A stretch of 47,665 nucleotides of DNA from positions 1 to 47,665 of the forward strand of contig SVGT01000012.1 of assembly GCA_015056175.1 (NCBI GenBank). The letters are read 5' to 3'. Shown here one piece after another: positions 1 to 8,008 of the stretch. Under the pieces are notes generated by a model. The model did no database searches. It saw only the letters and a program-made list of their open reading frames with translations, and was not told the origin of the DNA. The translations under genes were made by a program, and so were the position numbers. Source of the DNA: Clostridiales bacterium. GTDB taxonomy: Bacteria > Bacillota > Clostridia > Christensenellales > Aristaeellaceae. How positions within the stretch are numbered: position 1 is the first letter of the stretch; every line of letters starts with the position of its first letter.

Positions 1-1047
1 CACCTCATGTCCCAGCCATGCGGACAGATGCATGGCGTTGGACAGCGTCAGGCCGTTGATGCCCTCCTCGCCCCCTGCGATCAGCTTTTCGCCCCGGAGC
101 ACGGCGCCCGCAAAGGCATTGAGCACTCCCACATGCTGCAGGGACTGCCCGTCCGTTTCCACCTGAATTTCGGTCACCTTGGGATTGCCAAAGGGCACGG
201 TGTTGGTCTTGGAGAATTCCGGCTCCGCCATATCAAGTTCCCACAATGTCAGCTTTCCGTTTTCCGCAACCAGCTTGCCCTTTTCCAAAGTGATCTCAAA
301 CCGGTTGGTGCCGGGCGCATCGCCCGTGGTGGTCACAAAGGTGCCGGTGGCGCCGTTTGCATATTCCACATAGCAGGTCACGTCGTCTTCCACTTCGATA
401 TCGTGCCACTTGCCAAAGTGGAGATGCGCCTGCACCTTGACGGGCATACCGCAGATCCACTGCCACAGATCTAGATTATGGGGGCACTGGTTGAGCAGCA
501 CGCCGCCGCCCTCGCCGGACCAGGTGGCGCGCCACGCGCCGGAATCGTAATAGGCCTGGGGGCGGTACCAGTTGGTGATGATCCAGTTGGTGCGGCGGAT
601 CTTGCCCAGCGTGCCGCCCTGCACCAGTTCGCGCATCTTGCGGTACACATGGTCCGTACGCTGGTTGAACATCATGCCGAACACCACGTCATGCTGCGCA
701 GCTTTTTCGTTCATCTCCCGCACCTGGCGGGTATACACGCCCGCAGGCTTTTCCACCATCACATGCAAGCCCTTTTCCATGGCCATGATGGCATAGCGGG
801 GATGATCGTAATGGGGCACGGCGATGAGCACGGCGTTGATCAGGCCGCTGTCCATCATGCTTTCCGCATCGTCAAAATACCGGACGCTCTCAGGCAGATG
901 CTCTTTTCCCCACTGAATGCGGTCGGGGTTGATATCGCACATGGCGATCAGCTCAATCTCCGGGCACAGACCCTTTACGATATTGCCCGCATGGCCGGTT
1001 CCCATATTGCCGATGCCCAGAATGCCCATCCGTACTTTATCCATCAT
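1..1047 (-). CDS. Gfo/Idh/MocA family oxidoreductase (3' end outside window)
   Basis: Read on the minus strand, the frame is open for 349 codons from ATG at 1047 to the window edge, so the C-terminus is missing. The N-terminus has a Rossmann fingerprint, MGILGIGNMGTGHAGNIV (about residues 7-24), followed by CDINPDR and then VMVEKPAG (about residues 94-101), the EKP motif of the Gfo/Idh/MocA family. A C-terminal family signature, GGGVLLNQCPHNLDLW, supplies the His region of the active site. Members oxidise or reduce sugars or inositols with NAD(P). The ribosome site GGAG lies five bases before the ATG. The gene follows the isomerase at 1058 by 10 bp and is the last visible gene of that operon. 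The substrate cannot be told from sequence. The plus-strand frames over it are shadows. Confidence 0.9.
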   Translation of the reverse strand, partial: MMDKVRMGILGIGNMGTGHAGNIVKGLCPEIELIAMCDINPDRIQWGKEHLPESVRYFDDAESMMDSGLINAVLIAVPHYDHPRYAIMAMEKGLHVMVEKPAGVYTRQVREMNEKAAQHDVVFGMMFNQRTDHVYRKMRELVQGGTLGKIRRTNWIITNWYRPQAYYDSGAWRATWSGEGGGVLLNQCPHNLDLWQWICGMPVKVQAHLHFGKWHDIEVEDDVTCYVEYANGATGTFVTTTGDAPGTNRFEITLEKGKLVAENGKLTLWELDMAEPEFSKTNTVPFGNPKVTEIQVETDGQSLQHVGVLNAFAGAVLRGEKLIAGGEEGINGLTLSNAMHLSAWLGHEV

Positions 1048-1057
1048 TTTATCTCCT

Positions 1058-1825
1058 TTACTTCAGGCCCAGCGCATGCAGATACTCCCAGCTGCGCTTC
1101 AGGCAGTCAAAGGGACTCATTTCGTAGCAATCATCCTGCTCCACCAGCAGATATTCCGTGCCGGATTCTTCCGCCTGGGCAATGATCCTTTCAAAGTTCA
1201 GGTTGCCGTCGCCAATAGGCGCCATCCGCTGCTGATTGCGAACCACCGCCATATCCTTGAGATGCACGCAGGGCACGCGTCCGCGGAAATTGCGCAGCCA
1301 TTCCACGCTGTCGCCGCCGGCATACTGCACCCAGTAGGTGTCCAGCGTAAAGCCCATTTCATCGGCGGCAAAATCCTCCGCCATGCGCTCAAAATACCGT
1401 TTGCCCGCTGAGTCCCTGGCAAATTCCATGTAATGGTTGTGGTACATCAGGTACTTGCCCATGCCGCGCAGCTTTTTGGCTGCAGGCAGGAAGGTATCGC
1501 GGAAATCCTCATAGTCCGCATCCGTGTTCAGCCCCTTGGGCGCGCTGCCGATGCCGATGTAGCGGCAGTCAAACAGATCGTGCAGACGGGCGGTCGCTTC
1601 CGTTTCCTCGGCGATCTTCTGAGGCGCGTAATGGGTGATCACGCATTTGAGACCGTTCTTTTTCAACTGCTCGCCGAGCCATTCCCCGGTATAGGGACAG
1701 GTGCCGGACACCTGCACGGTGGTATAGCCCATGTCCGCAACGCGGGCAAGGGTCGCAGCAAAATCGTCCAGGGTTTTACAGTAATCACGCAGTGTATACA
1801 ATTGTGCGCCGATCAATATGCTCAT
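1058..1825 (-). CDS. sugar phosphate isomerase/epimerase (xylose isomerase-like TIM barrel)
   Basis: A 255-residue protein of the AP-endonuclease-2/xylose isomerase-like TIM-barrel superfamily. It starts with IGAQLYTLRDY, the typical beta-1 segment, and has MYHNHYMEF (metal-ligand His/Glu region), FTLDTYWVQYAGGD, VHLKDMAV and YLLVEQDDCYE (C-terminal Glu ligand). These are the divalent-metal sites expected of the family. Such enzymes epimerise or isomerise free or phosphorylated sugars and often sit beside Gfo/Idh/MocA oxidoreductases, as here. The ATG overlaps the stop of the upstream gene by four bases (ATGA), so translation is coupled; GGAG lies just upstream. The exact substrate is unknown. 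Confidence 0.88.
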   Translation of the reverse strand: MSILIGAQLYTLRDYCKTLDDFAATLARVADMGYTTVQVSGTCPYTGEWLGEQLKKNGLKCVITHYAPQKIAEETEATARLHDLFDCRYIGIGSAPKGLNTDADYEDFRDTFLPAAKKLRGMGKYLMYHNHYMEFARDSAGKRYFERMAEDFAADEMGFTLDTYWVQYAGGDSVEWLRNFRGRVPCVHLKDMAVVRNQQRMAPIGDGNLNFERIIAQAEESGTEYLLVEQDDCYEMSPFDCLKRSWEYLHALGLK

Positions 1826-2661
1826 TTTACTCCCTCCATGATGCCGCGAAGCGCCGCGGCGGCTGCATCAAAGGCCTCGCGCTGGGAAGCAAACACCATG
1901 CCCTTTTGGGATGCGCCGTCCTTTTCCAGCGCGGCCAGCCCGTCAAACACCGCCAGGTGCGGCTCCAGCGTCATCACGCTGCCGCCGGCGCGTGCATAAT
2001 TTTCAACCAGCTTGGGCAACTGGCCCATGCCCATGCCCGCAGGCACCAGATGCCCCTGCGCATCCACATCCTTGATGTGGAGATAATCCACATAGTCTTT
2101 CAGCATATCCCATGCAGGCAGCACCTCCTGCCCACACTGGATGAAATTGGCAGGGTCAAACACCGCCCGGAGGGCAGGAAGCTCCCTGTGGATCTGCAGA
2201 CATTCCGCAGCCGTTTCGCCGTAAATGCCCTTCTCGTTTTCATGGCAAAGCAGGATGCCCGAGCCCTTACTCTTTTCCAGCATCATGTTGATGCGCACCA
2301 GCACCCGGCGCAGAAGCGTATCGCTTTTTTCGCAGTTCCTGTGGTAAAAGCTAAACATGCGCATCCGCTGTGCGCCCAGAATATGGCCGATCTCCAGCGT
2401 ATGCATGAATTTGTCCAGATGGGCGTTAAAATCATCGTCCACGTCCACCTTGCCGATGGGCGATCCCAGCGACCACACCCGGATGCCCGCGTCGCTGAGC
2501 CTTTTGTGCACGTCCCGCGCCATATCAAGCGGCATATCGCTGACGTTCACGCCGTTTACGCCGCGGATCTCAAGATATGTAATCCCGTTGCGCAGCAAGG
2601 CGTCGATCTGGCCGTCCAGATTGCCCGCCGCTTCATCTGCAAAGGCTGCCATCTTCAGCAT
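1822..2661 (-). CDS. sugar phosphate isomerase/epimerase family protein
   Basis: A 279-residue TIM-barrel protein. Recognisable segments are ITYLEIRGVNG, LLCHENEKGIYGE (metal-ligand Glu), AVFDPANFIQCG and DYLHIKDVDAQG, all typical of xylose isomerase-like epimerases. The frame extends upstream to 2793, but I place the start at ATG 2661: AGAAGG lies about ten bases before it, and the promoter at 2711-2739 would place the longer start upstream of the transcript. The gene is first in the operon 2661 to 1 and overlaps the next gene by four bases. It is more distant from its neighbours at 2794 and 3701 than those two are from each other. Substrate unknown. Confidence 0.86.
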   Translation of the reverse strand: MLKMAAFADEAAGNLDGQIDALLRNGITYLEIRGVNGVNVSDMPLDMARDVHKRLSDAGIRVWSLGSPIGKVDVDDDFNAHLDKFMHTLEIGHILGAQRMRMFSFYHRNCEKSDTLLRRVLVRINMMLEKSKGSGILLCHENEKGIYGETAAECLQIHRELPALRAVFDPANFIQCGQEVLPAWDMLKDYVDYLHIKDVDAQGHLVPAGMGMGQLPKLVENYARAGGSVMTLEPHLAVFDGLAALEKDGASQKGMVFASQREAFDAAAAALRGIMEGVK

Positions 2662-2710
2662 TGGATGAAACCTTCTTCCGTTCAAAATAATATGGTTGTA
2701 TGCTGTTTCA

Positions 2711-2739
2711 AGTATACTCCTTTTCTGCACGCATTTCAA
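2711..2739 (-). promoter_or_regulatory. SigA-type promoter for the 2661-to-1 operon
   Basis: On the minus strand TTGAAA (2734-2739) and TATACT (2711-2716) are separated by exactly 17 bp. Transcription would begin near 2704, giving a leader of about 43 bases before the ATG at 2661. This supports the short start of that gene and splits the isomerase cluster into two transcription units. Confidence 0.8.
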
Positions 2740-2749
2740 CGCAAGTTTG

Positions 2750-2778
2750 AAAAAAAGAGGAGACGATACCGTCTCCTC
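2750..2778 (-). terminator. intrinsic terminator after the isomerase gene at 2794
   Basis: GAGGAGAC (2757-2764) and GTCTCCTC (2771-2778) form a perfect 8-bp stem with a 6-base loop, followed on the minus strand by seven T (2756 to 2750). It ends the upstream unit just before the promoter at 2711-2739. Confidence 0.88.
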
Positions 2779-2793
2779 TACTTTGCTATGCAA

Positions 2794-3642
2794 TTACTTG
2801 GGCATCACGCGGCTGATATACTCGTAGGCAGCCTCCAGCGCGGGGATATTGTCCTCCATGCCCTCAAACTCGTAGGACACAAAGCCGTCGTAGCCGGCGT
2901 CCTTGATGATCTTCAGCGCGGGGCCGATGGGCACCACGCCGTGGCCTGCCACGGTGCCGCGCAGATAGTTGCCGTTGCGGCTCTTAAACCAGCCGTTGCC
3001 GGGGTTTTCGGCGTCAAAGGGCTTGACCAGGAAATCCTTCACATGCACATGGAAGGCATAGGGCGCAGCGATGGGCACGGCGTGCATGGTCTGATCGTCG
3101 CCGCACAGGAAGTTGCCCATATCCACCAGCCATCCGTAGTTTTCATGGCCCACTTCGATCATCATCTGCTCCATACGGTCGGCGTCCTGCATCACAAAGC
3201 CGTGGTTTTCCGTGCAGGTGCGCACGCCCTTGGAGGCGGCGTACACGGTCAGTTCGCGAACCAGATCCTTGGTGTTGGCGATGATCTCACGCCAGGGCAC
3301 GTCGGTGCGCCAGGTGATATCGTGGCGCATGGTGCGGGCGCCCAGGATGGCGGCCACGTCCACGCACTTCTTCAGGCGCTCGAGCTCGGCTTTGGGATCG
3401 TCCTTCATAAAATCAGCGCCCACGGTGTAAGCCACGATGGTCAGGCCGATCTTTTCACAGTAATCGTGAATGTCCTTGGCCAGCGCTTCCACGGATTCGG
3501 CAGGCTGCACTTCGGTATGCAGATCGATAAACTCGATGCCGTCAAAGCCGATGCGCTTTGCGATATCGCAGATCTCGAAGTAGTTGGCATTGGTCTTGCG
3601 CATGTACTGCGCAAAGCTGTAGCTGGATACGCCAAGTTTCAT
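2794..3642 (-). CDS. sugar phosphate isomerase/epimerase (TIM barrel)
   Basis: A 282-residue member of the xylose isomerase-like TIM-barrel superfamily. It begins MKLGVSSYSFAQYM and carries TCTENHGFVMQ, GWLVDMGNFLCGDD, HVHVKDFLVKPF and GFVSYEFEGMED, the metal- and substrate-binding stretches of the family. The protein encoded at 3701-4603 shares these blocks in the same order (ENHGF, DTGN, LKDF, KYLRG, EFEG), so the two are probably tandem duplicates. AAGGAGG lies eight bases before the ATG. It is 58 bp downstream of the 3701 gene and most likely co-transcribed with it, ending at the terminator at 2750-2778. Confidence 0.88.
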   Translation of the reverse strand: MKLGVSSYSFAQYMRKTNANYFEICDIAKRIGFDGIEFIDLHTEVQPAESVEALAKDIHDYCEKIGLTIVAYTVGADFMKDDPKAELERLKKCVDVAAILGARTMRHDITWRTDVPWREIIANTKDLVRELTVYAASKGVRTCTENHGFVMQDADRMEQMMIEVGHENYGWLVDMGNFLCGDDQTMHAVPIAAPYAFHVHVKDFLVKPFDAENPGNGWFKSRNGNYLRGTVAGHGVVPIGPALKIIKDAGYDGFVSYEFEGMEDNIPALEAAYEYISRVMPK

Positions 3643-3700
3643 AGGTTTTTCCTCCTTGTATATAGAAAAGTTTCTTAAGGAACAGATTGAACGGGAAACT

Positions 3701-4603
3701 TTACACTTCGTTCCAGATGCGGCGGGCGTTCATCATGCCCACGGAGGATGCGTAGGTGCCCTCCTCCAGCCCTTCAAACTCGATGACGATGTTGCCGTCA
3801 TACCCGCTGTTTTTCAGCGCGCCCAGAATTTCCCAGATGTCCAGATCGCCCTGAGCCAGAATGGCGCCGCGCAGGTATTTGCCGCCCCGGGAGCGGAACC
3901 AGGTGCCCGCACAGTCAAACAGATGGCTGTCGCCGGGGTCGCGGGTGCGGATGTAGAAATCCTTCAGGTGCACCATTTTGCACCTGGGCGCAAGCACCTG
4001 CGCCGCAACGGAGGGGTTTTCATCCACGCAGGCAATGTTGCCCGTATCCAGCAGCAGGCCGTAGTTTTCATCGTTCACCATATCGATGATGCGCTCCACC
4101 CGGTCGCAGCCGTTGGCAAAAAAGCCGTGGTTTTCAATCAGGGTTTTGACGCCCCTCTTTTTTCCGTGCTCGGTGATGCGCTTTGCGCCCTCTGCCATGT
4201 AGGGCAGCCATTTTTCAAAATCCCGGAGGGTATTTTCGCTGTGGGGACGGCGGAAGGAGCTGACGTCATGGCGCATCATGGGCACCTGCAGTTCTGCTGC
4301 AATATCCACCTCGTGGCAGATGCGCCTGATCTCGTTTTCAAAATCCGCGCCCTCTTTGCACAGATCCGCCAGCACGGAATAGTTGCACAGCTCAATGCCT
4401 GCGTCCTTGGCCCATCTGCGGGCATCGCCGATCAATGCGGTATCAATCCTGCCCGTCTGGGGATCGTCAAAGCGGAAGGCAAAGGGCACCAGCTCCATAC
4501 ATTCCGCGCCGTTTTTTGCAGCCCACTCGATGGCGCCGTGCAGGGACATATTCCCTTTTTCGATCTCTCTGTCCAGCGAATAGGAACTCAGGCCGATCTT
4601 CAT
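3701..4603 (-). CDS. sugar phosphate isomerase/epimerase (paralogue of 2794-3642)
   Basis: A 300-residue TIM-barrel isomerase/epimerase with MKIGLSSYSLDREIEKG at the N-terminus, TLIENHGFFANG, GLLLDTGNIACVD, MVHLKDFYIRTRD and NIVIEFEGLEEG. The frame is open eleven codons further up, but AAGGAGG sits seven bases before the ATG at 4603, so I use that start. It is the first gene of the short unit 3701-2794 and is driven by the promoter at 4639-4667, divergent from the alpha-mannosidase. Sharing a control region with a GH38 enzyme suggests that it acts on sugars released from mannosides; this is inferred from position only. Confidence 0.88.
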   Translation of the reverse strand: MKIGLSSYSLDREIEKGNMSLHGAIEWAAKNGAECMELVPFAFRFDDPQTGRIDTALIGDARRWAKDAGIELCNYSVLADLCKEGADFENEIRRICHEVDIAAELQVPMMRHDVSSFRRPHSENTLRDFEKWLPYMAEGAKRITEHGKKRGVKTLIENHGFFANGCDRVERIIDMVNDENYGLLLDTGNIACVDENPSVAAQVLAPRCKMVHLKDFYIRTRDPGDSHLFDCAGTWFRSRGGKYLRGAILAQGDLDIWEILGALKNSGYDGNIVIEFEGLEEGTYASSVGMMNARRIWNEV

Positions 4604-4638
4604 ACGCTCGCCTCCTTTATATATACTTCCATGCACAT

Positions 4639-4667
4639 ATCATATCACAGCTTTTGCTTGCCATCAA
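4639..4667 (-). promoter_or_regulatory. minus-strand promoter of the 3701-2794 unit
   Basis: TTGATG (4662-4667) and TATGAT (4639-4644), spaced 17 bp on the minus strand. Its -35 overlaps the -35 of the opposite promoter by two bases, so polymerase probably cannot occupy both at once. Confidence 0.75.
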
Positions 4668-4686
4668 GAAAGAAATCAGGTAAAAT
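4658..4686 (+). promoter_or_regulatory. plus-strand promoter of the alpha-mannosidase
   Basis: TTGCCA (4658-4663) and TAAAAT (4681-4686) with a 17-bp spacer. Downstream, at 4710-4723, lies the perfect inverted repeat GAAATA-CT-TATTTC, a possible operator in the 5' leader between promoter and ribosome site. Confidence 0.7.
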
Positions 4687-4736
4687 ATAAGCGGATCTGT
4701 TTACACTCTGAAATACTTATTTCAAAGGAGAATACG

Positions 4737-7700
4737 ATGCTGTTTTATGAAGAAAGGATCGGCCGCATCCTCATCGATCTGAAGGAGCTTGTCAATCCGC
4801 TGAAGACGGAAGTGGATCGCTTCCGCTATCTGCCCTCCGGCAACCGGTACGCCGACGTATCTAAGCTTGACACCTCCTCCTGGCAGGAATTTGACAAAAC
4901 CTGCTCCTGGGGCGGCCACAACGTGTGCGCATGGTTTGATACCACCGTGATGATCCCGGATCCGATGGACGGGAAAACCGTGGTGTTTGAACTGCAGGTG
5001 GAGGATGGCTGGGACGCCATTAACCCCCAGTACACCGTGTATGTGGACGGCGCCCTCCGTCAGGGCTTTGACGTAAACCACCGGGAGATCGTGTTGACGG
5101 AATGCGCCCGTGCCGGCGAAAGCTTCCGCATCACGTTGCGCGCCTTCTCCGGCCGCGACCAGTATGACCTGGACATGAAGGGTTTCCTGAAGGTGCTGGA
5201 TCGGGAAGTGGAGCAGTATTATTACGACCTGAAGGTGCCCCATGACGTGGCCAAGCTCCTCCCCCGGGACAGCGAGGACTATACCCAGATCATCACCGCG
5301 CTGACCGACAGCGTAAACCTGCTGGACATGCGCGATGAAAAGAGCGAAGCTTTCCGCGCCTCCCTCCGCGCCGCGCAGCAGAACCTGCAGAAGGAATTCT
5401 ACAAAAAGCGCTGCGGCGACAAAAAGCAGAAGATCTACTGCGTGGGTCACACCCACATTGACGTATGCTGGTGGTGGACGCTGGAAGTCACCCGCGATAA
5501 ATCCGTCCGTTCCTTCTCCACCGTGCTTGAAAACATGAACGCTTACCCGGATTTCCTGTTCATGTCCAGCCAGGTGCAATTGTACAAGTATGTGCAGCAG
5601 GATGCGCCCGACGTGTATGCGCGCATCAAGGAACGTATCCGTGAAGGCCGCTGGGAGCCCGAAGGCGCCATGTACCTGGAGGCGGACTGCAATCTGTCCT
5701 CCGGCGAATCCCTGGTACGCCAGATCCTCTACGGCAAGCGCTTCTTCCGCAAGGAGTTTGGCGCCGAAAGCAAGATCGTCTGGCTGCCCGACGTGTTCGG
5801 CTACAGCGCCGCACTGCCCCAAATCATGAAAAAGACCGGCGTGGACTATTTCATGACCACCAAGATCTCCTGGAACGAGATCAACAAAATGCCCTATGAT
5901 ACCTTCATGTGGGAGGGTCTGGACGGCACCCGCATCCTGACCCATTTTGCGCCGCCCCGGGACTATACCATGGATTCCTACCGCCATTCCAGCATCCATG
6001 ATACCGATCCCACCATCACCACCAACACCACCTATAACGCCTACCTTAACGCCAATCAGCTCATGGGCGCATGGCAGCGTTATCAGCAGAAGAATATCTC
6101 CAACGAAGCGCTGATGACCTTCGGCTTTGGCGACGGCGGCGGCGGCCCCACCAAGGACATGCTGGAAAACTACAAGCGCCTCTCCAAGGGCATTCCTGGC
6201 GCGCCCCAGGCCAAGATGTCCACCTCTCTGGAATTCTTCCGCCAGCTGGAAAAGGAAGTCAGGGACAACCGCTTCCTGCCTGCGTGGGTGGGTGAGCTCT
6301 ATCTGGAATATCACCGCGGCACCTACACCGGCATGGCCCGCAACAAGCGCTACAACCGCAAGATGGAATATGCCTATCAGAACAGCGAACTGTACGGCAC
6401 GCTGGCAGGCAAGATCGCAAACGCGCCCTATCCGCAGGATGATATCCTCCACGGCTGGGAAGTGATCAACCGCAACCAGTTCCACGATATCCTGCCCGGC
6501 TCCTCCATCTGGGAAGTGTATGAGGATTCCAAGGCGGAATACGAAGGCATCACCAGGGAAAGCAATGCGCTCATCGCCTCCGCGCAGCAGGCCGTTGCAG
6601 ACAAGATCGACGCGCCCCGCGGCTCCCTGGTTGTCTACAACCCCAACTCCTTTGTGAACAACGAATGCGTGTTCTTTGATCTCCCCGAGGGCATGGAAAG
6701 CGTCACCGTCATGGACGGCGAAAAGGCGCTGCCCACCCAGATCACCCACGACGGCAAGGGCGTTTTCTGCATGGGTCAGGTACCTCCCATGGGCTACAAG
6801 ACCTTCACCGTCCGGGAGGGCGAATACGGCAAAATTTCCATCACCGCCGACGATAAGCACGTGTCCACCCCCTACTGGCGCGTCCGCTTCAACAAAAAGG
6901 CTCAGCTCACCTCCGTATACGATAAAAAGCACAAGCGCGAGCTGATCAGGAAGGGCTGCGCCGCCAACGTCATCATGACCTACGAGGACAAGCCCCACAA
7001 TTACGACGCCTGGGACGTGAACAACTACTACACCGAAAAGCAGTGGGAGATGGATGACGTAAGCTCCTTTGAGGTGCTGGAAACGGGCTCCGTGCGCACC
7101 GTGCTGCGCGTGGAGCGCAAGTATCTGGATTCCCTGTACGTGCAGGATATCATCTTCTACGAGCACAACCCCCGCATCGACTTTGACAACCATGTGGACT
7201 GGAAGCAGCACCACCTGTTCGTCAAGGCGCTCTTCCCCGTGGATATCCACGCGCCGGAAGCCACCTACGAAGTGCAGTACGGCCATGTGAAGCGCCCCAC
7301 CCACTACAACACCTCCTGGGATTTTGCCCGGTTTGAGGTGTGCCATCACAAGTGGCTGGATTATGCCGAGGACAACTACGGCTTCTCCCTGCTCAACGAT
7401 TGCAAGTACGGCGCCCACGTCCATGACGATGTGGTGGGTCTTTCCCTCCTCAAGTGCGCCACCCTCCCCAACCCCGTGGCCGATCAGGAGCATCACGAAT
7501 TTACCTATGCCATCCTGCCCCACGAAGGCAACTGGCGCGAGAGCGGCACGCTGCAGCAGGCCTATCAGCTGAACAAGCCCATGACCTGTGTATTCAAGGC
7601 AGAAGAAGGCGGCTGCGCCCCCGCGCAGTACGCTGCCGTCAGGAGCAATCAGCAAAACGTGGTGGTGGAAGTGGTCAAGAAGGCGGAGGATAGCGACGAT

Positions 7701-7889
7701 ACCATCGTCCGCGTGTACGAAGCCTACGGCCGCCGCGTGAACGCCGCGCTTACCTTCCCCGCACAGCTGTCCTGCGCTGCGGAATGTGATATGATGGAAG
7801 AAAACGACACGCCCGTCACCGTGAAGGGCGATAAGATCCTCTTTGAGATCAAGCCCTTTGAGATCCGCACCTTCAAGGTTCGCTGGTAA
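4737..7889 (+). CDS. alpha-mannosidase, glycoside hydrolase family 38
   Basis: A 1050-residue protein, the usual size for bacterial GH38. An N-terminal beta domain precedes the catalytic barrel, which opens with VGHTHIDVCWWW; His238 and Asp242 match the zinc ligands of the family. WLPDVFGYS carries the expected nucleophile, Asp352. FGFGDGGGGPT and NRNQFHDILPGSS are further family signatures that add the remaining zinc-site His and Asp. The C-terminal half is beta-sandwich. There is no signal peptide, so the enzyme is cytoplasmic and would trim imported mannosides. AAAGGAG lies seven bases before the ATG. It is transcribed alone between its promoter and the terminator at 7906. The 977-codon open frame on the opposite strand is a codon-bias shadow. 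Confidence 0.95.
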   Translation: MLFYEERIGRILIDLKELVNPLKTEVDRFRYLPSGNRYADVSKLDTSSWQEFDKTCSWGGHNVCAWFDTTVMIPDPMDGKTVVFELQVEDGWDAINPQYTVYVDGALRQGFDVNHREIVLTECARAGESFRITLRAFSGRDQYDLDMKGFLKVLDREVEQYYYDLKVPHDVAKLLPRDSEDYTQIITALTDSVNLLDMRDEKSEAFRASLRAAQQNLQKEFYKKRCGDKKQKIYCVGHTHIDVCWWWTLEVTRDKSVRSFSTVLENMNAYPDFLFMSSQVQLYKYVQQDAPDVYARIKERIREGRWEPEGAMYLEADCNLSSGESLVRQILYGKRFFRKEFGAESKIVWLPDVFGYSAALPQIMKKTGVDYFMTTKISWNEINKMPYDTFMWEGLDGTRILTHFAPPRDYTMDSYRHSSIHDTDPTITTNTTYNAYLNANQLMGAWQRYQQKNISNEALMTFGFGDGGGGPTKDMLENYKRLSKGIPGAPQAKMSTSLEFFRQLEKEVRDNRFLPAWVGELYLEYHRGTYTGMARNKRYNRKMEYAYQNSELYGTLAGKIANAPYPQDDILHGWEVINRNQFHDILPGSSIWEVYEDSKAEYEGITRESNALIASAQQAVADKIDAPRGSLVVYNPNSFVNNECVFFDLPEGMESVTVMDGEKALPTQITHDGKGVFCMGQVPPMGYKTFTVREGEYGKISITADDKHVSTPYWRVRFNKKAQLTSVYDKKHKRELIRKGCAANVIMTYEDKPHNYDAWDVNNYYTEKQWEMDDVSSFEVLETGSVRTVLRVERKYLDSLYVQDIIFYEHNPRIDFDNHVDWKQHHLFVKALFPVDIHAPEATYEVQYGHVKRPTHYNTSWDFARFEVCHHKWLDYAEDNYGFSLLNDCKYGAHVHDDVVGLSLLKCATLPNPVADQEHHEFTYAILPHEGNWRESGTLQQAYQLNKPMTCVFKAEEGGCAPAQYAAVRSNQQNVVVEVVKKAEDSDDTIVRVYEAYGRRVNAALTFPAQLSCAAECDMMEENDTPVTVKGDKILFEIKPFEIRTFKVRW

Positions 7890-7905
7890 CTAACATCTTT
7901 TTCAG

Positions 7906-7941
7906 CCCGGCAGACAGTTTCGTCTGCCGGGTTTTCCGTTT
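7906..7941 (+). terminator. intrinsic terminator after the alpha-mannosidase
   Basis: CCCGGCAGAC (7906-7915) pairs perfectly with GTCTGCCGGG (7922-7931) across a six-base loop, followed by TTTT and a second short T run. Confidence 0.88.
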
Positions 7942-7948
7942 CACTTCC

Positions 7949-7977
7949 TTGCGCGGCGGGTACATATATTGTATACT
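7949..7977 (+). promoter_or_regulatory. promoter of the CcdA-thioredoxin gene
   Basis: TTGCGC (7949-7954), 17-bp spacer, TATACT (7972-7977). The start site would be near 7984, leaving a short leader before the ribosome site and confirming the start at 8009. Confidence 0.75.
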
Positions 7978-8008
7978 AAGTATCAACAAACCCATCCGGA
8001 GGTTTTAC

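Noticed and set aside
7-1411. Plus-strand frames over the left edge
   Set aside because: The minus strand carries a partial Gfo/Idh/MocA gene and an isomerase with family motifs and ribosome sites; the plus frames have neither.
2662-2793. 44-codon N-terminal extension of the isomerase at 1822
   Set aside because: It would include the terminator of the previous gene and the promoter of this one, and lacks a ribosome site.
3670-3683. Imperfect palindrome GTTTCTTAAGGAAC between the isomerase genes as an operator
   Set aside because: It is short and has mismatches, and no promoter is evident next to it; too weak to call.
4722-7655. 977-codon open frame opposite the alpha-mannosidase
   Set aside because: It is the mirror of a GC-rich gene; its translation is a Gly/Val/His-rich repeat-like string with no domain, and the sense strand encodes a complete GH38 enzyme.
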